From JAAHGY01 sp051439365 (GTDB lineage: Bacteria; Cyanobacteriota; Cyanobacteriia; CAKZMO01), in the NCBI GenBank assembly GCA_051439365.1, contig JBFRWC010000187.1:1-6046 (forward strand): a DNA stretch of 6,046 nucleotides. The letters run 5' to 3'. Below are positions 1 to 5,205 of the stretch, in pieces (positions within the stretch are counted from its first letter, which is position 1; the number at the start of each line of letters is the position of its first letter). Below the pieces are notes generated by a model. That model was not told where the DNA came from. It saw nothing but the letters and a program-made list of their open reading frames with translations, and did not search any database. The position numbers and the translations under genes were made by a program.

Positions 1-474
1 GTGGATGGACTTGAGCATGTCGGGGTAGTTTTCATGGATGTGAGCGGTGAGGTCGCCACCGTCATCCAAAATCATGTTGGCATTCCACAGATTGCCGTCC
101 GCATCCCGGCAAGTCTGCTCAATACACCAAACATATTCTTCTTCCGTCTCACCTTTCCAAGCGTAAACGGGAACTCCGGCTTCAGCGATCGCCGCTGCCG
201 CATGATCTTGAGTCGAGAAAATGTTGCAGGAGGACCACCGCACTTCAGCACCCAGCTCCTGTAAAGTTTCAATCAGGACGGCTGTCTGAATGGTCATGTG
301 AATACAACCAATGATTTTTGCGCCTTGGAGAGGCTTATCCTCTCGATACTTAGCGCGAATTGCCATCAGTGCAGGCATTTCACTTTCAGCGATCGCAATC
401 TCTTTCCGGCCCCATGCCGCCAGAGAAATATCTGCAACCTTATAGTCTTCTTTAACCAATAATTGTGTATTCAT
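1..474 (-). CDS. ahcY: Adenosylhomocysteinase (S-adenosyl-L-homocysteine hydrolase), N-terminal part, cut by the left window edge
   Basis: This cytoplasmic NAD-dependent enzyme splits S-adenosylhomocysteine into adenosine and homocysteine, relieving product inhibition of methyltransferases. I translated 158 codons by hand. Family signatures are the N-terminal VADISLAAWGRKEIAIAE stretch (residues 13-30), IGCIHMTIQTAVLIETL (55-71) whose His59 matches the conserved substrate-site histidine, WSSCNIFSTQDHAAAAIA (80-97), and NMILDDGGDLT (133-143) with the conserved Asp pair 137/138. Bacterial family members are usually a little over 400 residues, so roughly the first third is present and the NAD-binding domain lies outside the window. 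The start is well fixed: ATG at 474-472 has an AAGGA ribosome site just upstream and an in-frame TAG at 489-487. No frameshift or missing key residue is visible in the part present. Confidence 0.97.
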   Translation of the reverse strand, partial: MNTQLLVKEDYKVADISLAAWGRKEIAIAESEMPALMAIRAKYREDKPLQGAKIIGCIHMTIQTAVLIETLQELGAEVRWSSCNIFSTQDHAAAAIAEAGVPVYAWKGETEEEYVWCIEQTCRDADGNLWNANMILDDGGDLTAHIHENYPDMLKSIH

Positions 475-478
475 GTGA

Positions 479-485
479 TCCTTCT
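479..485 (-). promoter_or_regulatory. Ribosome binding site of ahcY
   Basis: On the minus strand AGAAGGA lies 4 bases before the ahcY ATG, a good Shine-Dalgarno match. It supports the start at 474. The heptamer AGGATCA is present twice, 14 bases apart (+ strand TGATCCT at 476-482 and 490-496), so the purine-rich segment is partly duplicated just before the start codon. Confidence 0.75.
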
Positions 486-522
486 GCTATGATCCTCTGT
501 TTCTTTAGCTTCGGGCGTACTG

Positions 523-723
523 CTACACCGTCATCATCGAGGCAATTGCCAAACGAGGGCTGAATCGATCCAAACTCGTGGGATCGATTTCTTCCCAAAC
601 AGCCATTCGCCGATGTAGGGTTACGCAGGCCAAGCATACCAAGCAACCTACCCAGAAGCAAATCAATGGGTAGGCCAAATCCCGAATTTCCGACAGCGGC
701 CCGGGATGGTCTCGACGGATCAT
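523..723 (-). CDS. Possible small hydrophobic protein encoded in the ahcY leader (uncertain)
   Basis: An open frame of 66 codons begins with ATG at 723-721 and ends with TAG at 525-523, 48 bases before ahcY. It could be read from TTG at 744, but the promoter candidate at 748-777 would start the RNA about there, which makes the inner ATG more plausible. The product has a polar N-terminus, one hydrophobic Cys-rich segment (roughly residues 18-37, LAYPLICFWVGCLVCLACVT), then HRR and an acidic/polar C-terminal part. This fits a single-pass membrane peptide with the basic side cytoplasmic. There is only a weak GGCGGA purine stretch directly against the ATG. I do not recognise a family. The same bases form several perfect stems, so the region may instead be a structured untranslated leader. 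Confidence 0.3.
   Translation of the reverse strand: MIRRDHPGPLSEIRDLAYPLICFWVGCLVCLACVTLHRRMAVWEEIDPTSLDRFSPRLAIASMMTV
541..674 (-). other. Stem-forming segment of the ahcY leader
   Basis: Three perfect palindromic elements lie between the promoter candidate and ahcY. CCTACCC/GGGTAGG is at 647-653 and 668-674 (loop 14). AATCGATCC/GGATCGATT is at 563-571 and 581-589 (9 bp, loop 9). The self-complementary GGCAATTGCC is at 541-550. In addition, AACCTAC at 645-651 can pair with GTAGG(G)TT at 615-622 with one bulge, which would exclude the 647-674 hairpin. This is what the sequence shows; any regulatory role is inference. I do not recognise a known riboswitch class. The elements may simply be codons of the small open frame at 523-723. 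Confidence 0.35.
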
Positions 724-747
724 TCCGCCGTGCTTGTGCCCCAAAAC

Positions 748-777
748 ATTATACGGACTTGATAGGGGTTCTGCCAG
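748..777 (-). promoter_or_regulatory. Sigma70-type promoter candidate for ahcY and its leader
   Basis: On the minus strand a perfect TATAAT -10 box lies at 753-748. A CTGGCA -35 box (4 of 6 matches to TTGACA) lies at 777-772, with an 18-base spacer. Transcription would start near 741 and give a leader of about 265 bases before ahcY. No other consensus-quality -10 box was noticed nearer to ahcY. Confidence 0.5.
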
Positions 778-1061
778 AAATCATCAGTAGAAATTGTGAT
801 CAAGCCGATCATGATCTTTCTAGATGACACTAGCTGCGGCCCAATGCCAATGCCCCAGACTGAGGTGGAGTAATGTCTCTGCCCTAGCTTAGGGGTCTAC
901 GGCTATGTTGCCAGGGTTGACACTGCACCACAAGGCTTAGGAACGAGGATTTATTAAAGTGTCAAAGTTCTCACAGCGGTGCGTTACGCTGTCGCTTTTC
1001 TGGTATGCCCTTTGGGCTATACAGCACCCTACGAACGGATAAACTATTAAATCTTCATTCC
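778..1061. other. Intergenic region between the ahcY promoter and the ilvB 3' end; no gene seen
   Basis: I see no supported open frame here on either strand. It contains small symmetric elements: GATCATGATC (807-816), CCCTA/TAGGG (882-886 and 890-894, loop 3), and an 8-bp perfect inverted pair TTGACACT/AGTGTCAA (917-924 and 958-965). The left arm of that pair contains a consensus TTGACA, but no -10 box follows at normal distance and no plus-strand gene follows. The degenerate dispersed repeat annotated at 976-1034 is also inside. No hairpin with a T tract follows the ilvB stop on the minus strand, so no intrinsic terminator can be called. Confidence 0.6.
976..1034. repeat. Degenerate cyanobacterial palindromic repeat (GGTGCGTTA type)
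   Basis: The left end, GCGGTGCGTTACGC, and the right end, CAGCACCCTACG, resemble the ends of the short dispersed GGGTGCGTTA...TAACGCACCCTACG elements common in cyanobacterial intergenic DNA. The symmetry is eroded: only GGTGC (978-982) and GCACC (1024-1028) pair perfectly at the tips. A bulged inner hairpin, GTAT-GCCC / GGGC-ATAC around a TTT loop (1003-1022), remains. It lies 27 bases past the ilvB stop. No coding content is seen. The family assignment rests on memory of the motif, not on a search. Confidence 0.45.
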
Positions 1062-2969
1062 TTACAGCTTGCTACCACACTCAGAACAGAACTTGTGAGT
1101 TGCACTATTCTCCGTTTCACACTGAGGACAGGTGACCGTCGTGGGTTGGGTATCGGGTCGGGGCTTATCTGGCAACCCAATCATTTGGGCGTTGCTGGCT
1201 CCAGTGGGAACCATGGGGTAGCAGTTCTCATCCCGCTTTACCCAAACATCCAGCAAGAAAGGACCATCGTAGGCCAACATGGTGGCGATCGCCCCTTCTA
1301 ACTCTGCTTTCTCCTTAACAATCATGCCTTTCACGCCCATGGATTGGGCCAGCAGTTCAAAATCAGGCATTCCCACCGCCATGTTAGAGGAGGAATAACG
1401 CTCTCCAAAGAAAGCCTGTTGCCACTGCCGCACCATCCCCTGCCAGCCATTGTTAATAATGACCGTCTTCGCCGCAATATTGTACTGGGCCAGAGTGGCC
1501 AACTCCTGCAAATTCATCTGGAAGCTGGCATCGCCACTAATGCAAATGACTTCATGGTCCGCTAATGCTACCTTCGCGCCCATCGCCGCAGGCATGCCGT
1601 ACCCCATCGTCCCCAGCCCTGCACTAGAAATCCACTGGCGAGGACCATTTTTGAGGAACTGGGCCGCCCACATTTGGTGCTGACCCACATCAGTGGTGTA
1701 GTAAGCGTCAGGGGCTTGGCGGCCCACCTCCGCAATCACCTCTTGGGGCGAAATCACACCGGGATAGGACGGCACGACCAGGGGAAAATCCTGTTTCCAG
1801 GTCTCAATCCGGTTTAACCACTTTTTCGTTTGATTAGGATTGGGGCGATCGCCTTTTTCCTGGTCAATTCGCAACATATCCGCTAAGACCTTCCGCACAT
1901 CTCCTACAATAGGCACTTGAGGGAGGCGATTTTTACCCACTTCCGCCGGGTCAATGTCAATATGAATCACCTGGGCATGGGAAGCGAACATATCCAACCG
2001 TCCCGTCACCCGATCATCAAATCGTGCCCCCACCGCAATCAGCAAATCACATTCGCTTACGGCAAAGTTAGCGTAGGCGGTGCCATGCATTCCCAGCATC
2101 CCTACCGACAAGGGGTGCTTTTCATCAAAGGATCCTTTCCCCATTAGGGTCGTCGTCACGGGCAGTTGGTACCGCTCTGCCAAGGCACAAATTTCTTCAT
2201 GGGCACCGGAAATAATCGCTCCACCCCCCACATATAGCAAGGGCTGCTTGGCTGTGCGGATCAGTTGCAACGCTTGAATCAGTGGTTCAGACTGATTCTT
2301 GAGGGTGATGTGGTATCCCGGTAACTTGATATTGCCCGGTTCCACAGGCACATAGTCAAATTCTTCGATGCCCACATCTTTGGGCACGTCAATCAATACA
2401 GGGCCGGGGCGACCCGTCCCCGCAATGTGCATCGCTTCTGCCACAATCCGCGCCATGTCCCGTGGATCGCGGACGACATAGGAATGTTTGACAATGGGCA
2501 GAGTGATGCCATAAATATCGGTTTCTTGGAAAGCATCGGTGCCAATGCTGGCACGGGCCACCTGCCCAGTCACCACAAGCATCGGGACGGAATCTAACTG
2601 GGCGGTGGCAATGCCCGTCACCAAGTTGGTGGCACCGGGACCAGAGGTGCCAAAGCAGACCCCCACCTGTCCGGTCGCCCTGGCATAGCCATCCGCTGCG
2701 TGGGATGCTCCTTGTTCATGGCGCACCAGAATGTGCTGGAGATCCCCCCGTTCTTCTGCTTTGTAGAGTTCGTCATACACAGGCAGAATGGCCCCACCGG
2801 GATAGCCAAAAATATGCTTTACCCCATGCCGCACCAGGCTGTCAATCAGGGCAAATCCACCCGTGGCCCGTATGGGTTGGGTGGGCGATGCCACCCCACC
2901 ATTGCTGTCGGCGGTGGCGATCGCGAACTGAGAGGATGCATCAAGACGAGCAGAGCTTACGTTACCCAT
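1062..2969 (-). CDS. ilvB: Acetolactate synthase, large (catalytic) subunit, with C-terminal zinc-ribbon tail
   Basis: A thiamine-diphosphate enzyme of the cytoplasm. It condenses two pyruvates to acetolactate, or pyruvate with 2-oxobutyrate, at the start of branched-chain amino acid synthesis. Of 635 residues, about 34-200 form the N-terminal ThDP domain with catalytic Glu85 in RHEQGASHAADGYA and the GQVARASIGTDAFQE stretch (136-149). About 225-365 form the central domain (LLIAVGARFDDRVTGR, 309-324). About 405-580 form the C-terminal ThDP domain, with metal/ThDP motif Gly479-Asp480 through Asn506-Asn507 and GMVRQWQQ (511-518). The core ends near residue 600. A tail follows with Cys614-x2-Cys617-x10-Cys628-x2-Cys631, a zinc-ribbon pattern ending in CGSKL. 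The first 33 residues are Ser/Ala-rich and unconserved, and ATG 2969 has no clear ribosome site, so the exact start is less certain than the identity. No ilvN lies adjacent. Confidence 0.97.
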   Translation of the reverse strand: MGNVSSARLDASSQFAIATADSNGGVASPTQPIRATGGFALIDSLVRHGVKHIFGYPGGAILPVYDELYKAEERGDLQHILVRHEQGASHAADGYARATGQVGVCFGTSGPGATNLVTGIATAQLDSVPMLVVTGQVARASIGTDAFQETDIYGITLPIVKHSYVVRDPRDMARIVAEAMHIAGTGRPGPVLIDVPKDVGIEEFDYVPVEPGNIKLPGYHITLKNQSEPLIQALQLIRTAKQPLLYVGGGAIISGAHEEICALAERYQLPVTTTLMGKGSFDEKHPLSVGMLGMHGTAYANFAVSECDLLIAVGARFDDRVTGRLDMFASHAQVIHIDIDPAEVGKNRLPQVPIVGDVRKVLADMLRIDQEKGDRPNPNQTKKWLNRIETWKQDFPLVVPSYPGVISPQEVIAEVGRQAPDAYYTTDVGQHQMWAAQFLKNGPRQWISSAGLGTMGYGMPAAMGAKVALADHEVICISGDASFQMNLQELATLAQYNIAAKTVIINNGWQGMVRQWQQAFFGERYSSSNMAVGMPDFELLAQSMGVKGMIVKEKAELEGAIATMLAYDGPFLLDVWVKRDENCYPMVPTGASNAQMIGLPDKPRPDTQPTTVTCPQCETENSATHKFCSECGSKL

Positions 2970-2999
2970 AGCAGCATTACGAAGAGAATTAACGGAATA

Positions 3000-3073
3000 A
3001 GAACAAGACTTTTAGTATAGTATTGCGCATCGCGGTTCGTCTTCAAGGCTGTAATTTACTTCATACTTGTTCT
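3000..3073. repeat. 8-bp inverted pair bracketing the ilvB promoter
   Basis: AGAACAAG at 3000-3007 and CTTGTTCT at 3066-3073 are perfect reverse complements 58 bases apart, with the ilvB promoter candidate between them. They could be paired binding sites. The 58-base loop is too long for a terminator of the upstream gene and no T tract follows. A chance origin is possible. Confidence 0.3.
3017..3046 (-). promoter_or_regulatory. Promoter candidate for ilvB
   Basis: On the minus strand TTGAAG (3046-3041) and TACTAT (3022-3017) are separated by 18 bases. An overlapping TATACT (3019-3014) is an alternative -10. The start of transcription would be near 3010, giving an untranslated leader of about 40 bases before ATG 2969. 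The site lies in the 108-base gap between ilvB and the upstream gene, so ilvB probably has its own promoter. Confidence 0.45.
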
Positions 3074-3077
3074 GGAT

Positions 3078-4586
3078 CTACCCCAACAAATCAGCAATCA
3101 TTCGCTGAGCATCCTGATAGGTCGGCAGATACACCCCATTCCAGGCCGACTGATGCTCCCACACCCATTTACCACCATCCGTCAGCACCACTTGGGCGGC
3201 AATTTGCTCGTAGTTGGGCACCTTGATCGCCCCCACTTGCCCTTGCTCCCAAATCTGACGGTAGGTGGTGAAGCCGTTCATGTCCATGATCAGCTTGAGG
3301 GTGGCGGCACCGGATGCCCCAAAATTGTGGGCATCAAAACCCGAAAATAATCCGTCGGCATGAAGGAAGACCGCATCTCGTCCGGCTCCAGCAGGCGCAT
3401 CAATATGGACCCCCGCGTCATTGGTGAGGGGATCAGTCCCCCCTTCAGGGCGATCGCTCCGCCCCGAATAGTGAATATAAGCTGGACCATCGGGCCACTG
3501 GCGAATGGCGTTCCCAATGGTCAAAACGGTGAGGTGTTCCCGCAAAAAGGATTCCACTTGTGCCTTCGCCCCAACGACTCCAAGGTCACCATGACGCTGA
3601 ATATAGTCTTGAATATAGGTTTGCAAAGCATGGCTCAACTCTGGGGTGGCCCGACTATAGACCATCCAAACGATGGAACGCTGGGCTATTTCATTCCCTT
3701 GCAATAGGCGAACAACATGGTCTTGAAATAGGGGACGAGCCAAACCGTTTTGGGAAAGGAGGCCTTCAATGCGATCGCGCTGGCGGGCATTAAAGACCGC
3801 AGTGTTGCCGCGAATCTCCGGCATCACTCCAGCCGCTTGGAGCTGGGGGCGCACCTGCTCCAAAAAAAACTGATTTTCTGGCGCGAGGGGAACAACCACA
3901 TCGCCCTGATCCATGTCAGTCCCCAAGTGCAAATGACTCATGGGGCTGCCAAGGATGGGCTGATACTGCTCTTCGAGTCGCTGGGGAGCGGTTTGTTCCT
4001 GTTCCCATCCTGGTTTCTTGGCGTGGAGTGTATTAAGTCCCGGACCAAAGATAATCCACTCATCACTCCTTTGATCGCCAAACGTCTGATCCCCAAACGT
4101 CAAATTTTGACGAATAAACTCAAACGGATTCGATTGGGCCATCACTTGGGCAAAATCAGCCGCCGCTCCCTTTTCGCCCGGAATAGAAAAATGGCCACAG
4201 TACCCCTCATCATAGTTAGAGAAAAAAGACATGGGACGGAGGATCGGATTTTTGACATTAGCGGGAGTGTAGACCGTATCGTCGGGCAATTCTGCCCCAA
4301 ACAACTCCGCCATTTTCAGGACCGTTGGCACCAAACTGGGGGAAATGTCTAAGTTCAGGGCAGTGGCAATTTCCTCAATATCCGTATTTTGGCCGGAAGA
4401 GGCCACAGGCTGAGTCATCAAGTTGCCCACAATCAAAGCTGAGAGGGCTGTTGTGCCTGAGCCAAGCACTTGACCATGGGCTGGCTGGGGACTGAAACCA
4501 GTAAAGGTAGCAGTCAACAAGACGAGAGTGGCGATACAAACCTGATGGGCAATTCGAGTCAGGAACGTCAAGTCTGAAACCTTCAT
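3078..4586 (-). CDS. Exported protein of unrecognised family, 502 residues
   Basis: I do not recognise the family. The start chosen is ATG 4586; a TTG two codons earlier (4592) is also open, and neither has a strong ribosome site. The N-terminus is a classic Sec signal peptide: Lys2 and Arg11, a hydrophobic run (about residues 16-31), and an A-H-G cleavage motif after residue 38. There is no lipobox, so a soluble periplasmic or secreted product is expected. No other membrane segment is seen, and the mature part has one cysteine (130). Features that may mark a fold or active site are YCGHF (129-133), MSHLHLGTD (216-224), and a Gly/Ala/Asp/His-rich block near 392-428 (VHIDAPAGAGRD, HADGLFSGFDAHNFGASGAA). 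TFGDQ is repeated in tandem at 163-172. Three HIP1 octamers lie within or just upstream of the gene, so it looks native. It is divergent from the FHA-domain gene. Confidence 0.88.
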   Translation of the reverse strand: MKVSDLTFLTRIAHQVCIATLVLLTATFTGFSPQPAHGQVLGSGTTALSALIVGNLMTQPVASSGQNTDIEEIATALNLDISPSLVPTVLKMAELFGAELPDDTVYTPANVKNPILRPMSFFSNYDEGYCGHFSIPGEKGAAADFAQVMAQSNPFEFIRQNLTFGDQTFGDQRSDEWIIFGPGLNTLHAKKPGWEQEQTAPQRLEEQYQPILGSPMSHLHLGTDMDQGDVVVPLAPENQFFLEQVRPQLQAAGVMPEIRGNTAVFNARQRDRIEGLLSQNGLARPLFQDHVVRLLQGNEIAQRSIVWMVYSRATPELSHALQTYIQDYIQRHGDLGVVGAKAQVESFLREHLTVLTIGNAIRQWPDGPAYIHYSGRSDRPEGGTDPLTNDAGVHIDAPAGAGRDAVFLHADGLFSGFDAHNFGASGAATLKLIMDMNGFTTYRQIWEQGQVGAIKVPNYEQIAAQVVLTDGGKWVWEHQSAWNGVYLPTYQDAQRMIADLLG

Positions 4587-4619
4587 GAGCAAAGTTAGGG
4601 GGTAGTAGAGATGGATAGA

Positions 4620-4641
4620 TGGGCAGCGCTCAATGATTCTA
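4620..4641 (-). promoter_or_regulatory. Copy 1 of the shared divergent motif, at the -10/start region of the exported-protein gene
   Basis: Read on the minus strand, TAGAAT (4641-4636, 5 of 6 to TATAAT) is followed by C and then ATTGAGCGCTGCCCA (4634-4620). The motif would cover the likely transcription start, 33 bases before ATG 4586. No good -35 box precedes it. The same arrangement recurs inverted at 5042-5063, with 19 of 22 positions identical. Confidence 0.45.
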
Positions 4642-4700
4642 CATCACCTAAGACCAAGAGGTGCAGATCACTTTCCTAAAGTCAAGACCTGTTCATTCTC

Positions 4701-4728
4701 ATCCATTCTCGTTAGCTCTTGAATGGAT
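4701..4728. repeat. Perfect 8-bp stem ATCCATTC/GAATGGAT
   Basis: ATCCATTC (4701-4708) and GAATGGAT (4721-4728) are exact reverse complements around a 12-base loop. A third copy of GAATGGAT lies at 5127-5134 inside another symmetric element before the FHA gene. There is no T tract on either side, so it does not look like a terminator. A protein-binding site is possible. Confidence 0.35.
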
Positions 4729-5041
4729 AAGGAGGAGCGATCGCGCTCTTCTCTGCTCTCTATTCATGACTCAATCCAGAAAAATCTTACTTTTATTTAA
4801 GTTTTCAAGTTGAGAGAGTAATTTGGTGGTAAAGCATCAGAAAATTACATTTTATCCAGATTAGACTTATCTTTTCTGCAAATTCTCTTCTTTTCTTGTT
4901 AGATACCACGCAACTCTGGGCAAACTGAAAATAACAACATTTTTTCGACTCACACAGAGATGAGGAGAACAGGGTTTGTACACTTCATTTGCTGACAGGG
5001 CAAGGGTTAAGCGATCGCTCTTTCTCCTTCGTTATCAACAC

Positions 5042-5063
5042 TAGATCAATTGAGCGCTGCCCA
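5042..5063 (+). promoter_or_regulatory. Copy 2 of the shared divergent motif, upstream of the FHA-domain gene
   Basis: On the plus strand TAGATC (5042-5047) is followed by A and then ATTGAGCGCTGCCCA (5049-5063). It matches copy 1 at 19 of 22 positions, with the last 15 exact. It ends 142 bases before ATG 5206, so if it marks a transcription start the FHA mRNA has a long leader that includes the stem-loop at 5079-5113. Confidence 0.45.
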
Positions 5064-5078
5064 ACGACATGCGTTCTC

Positions 5079-5113
5079 CTCCAGCCCTAAGCCCAGCGAC
5101 TTTGGGTTTGGAG
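5079..5113 (+). other. Stem-loop in the presumed FHA-gene leader
   Basis: The outer arms CTCCA (5079-5083) and TGGAG (5109-5113) enclose AAGCCCA / TGGGTTT (5089-5095 and 5103-5109, one G-U pair, 7-base loop). The two stems share base 5109, so they are partly alternative. No T tract follows, which argues against a terminator. The structure would lie in the RNA leader if transcription starts near 5050. Confidence 0.25.
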
Positions 5114-5205
5114 CAATGTCTCGCGTGAATGGATATCTAATTCCGATTCACCCCTCCGTATTGTAAATAAAGTTACTCAGTATCTATGCAGATTGAGTGT
5201 TACCT

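Larger units (their letters stand above)
4587..5205. other. Divergent intergenic region with paired inverted motifs and AT-rich centre; no gene seen
   Basis: These 619 bases separate two divergent genes and hold no supported open frame. The centre (about 4770-4970) is clearly AT-richer than the flanks, with runs such as TTACTTTTATTTAAG. Near the ends lie the inverted ATTGAGCGCTGCCCA motifs (4620-4641, 5042-5063). HIP1 octamers occur at 4737 and 5011. A perfect 8-bp stem lies at 4701-4728 and a composite stem-loop at 5079-5113. A bulged symmetric element, TGAATGGA/TCC(g)ATTCA, lies at 5126-5150, about 55 bases before the FHA gene. The region most likely holds both promoters and possible operator sites. 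A plus-strand promoter for the FHA gene could not be fixed beyond the TAGATC box noted at 5042. Confidence 0.6.

Noticed and set aside
452..661. Minus-strand open frame of 69 codons overlapping the ahcY start
   Set aside because: It overlaps the ahcY start codon in another frame, has no hydrophobic or conserved pattern, and competes with the better small frame at 523-723.
917..945. Plus-strand promoter suggested by TTGACA at 917
   Set aside because: No -10-like hexamer lies at a 16-18 base distance and no plus-strand gene follows.
1003..1022. Intrinsic terminator for ilvB formed by the GCCC-TTT-GGGC hairpin
   Set aside because: On the ilvB strand the hairpin is bulged, short, and not followed by a T tract.
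1005..1301. Plus-strand open frame of 98 codons starting in the degenerate repeat
   Set aside because: It overlaps the ilvB 3' end in antisense and begins inside a repeat. The strong ilvB reading explains the bases.
3750..4352. Plus-strand open frame of 200 codons
   Set aside because: It lies wholly antisense to the exported-protein gene, has no ribosome site or promoter, and its translation shows no recognisable pattern. The minus-strand frame has a signal peptide and sensible composition.
5069..5128. 19-codon open frame (MRSPPALSPATLGLEQCLA) in the presumed FHA-gene leader
   Set aside because: No ribosome site precedes it and there is no run of regulatory codons, so a leader peptide is not supported.
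5161..5190. Promoter TTGTAA ... TATGCA before the FHA gene
   Set aside because: The -10 matches only three of six positions at an 18-base spacing, too weak to call.
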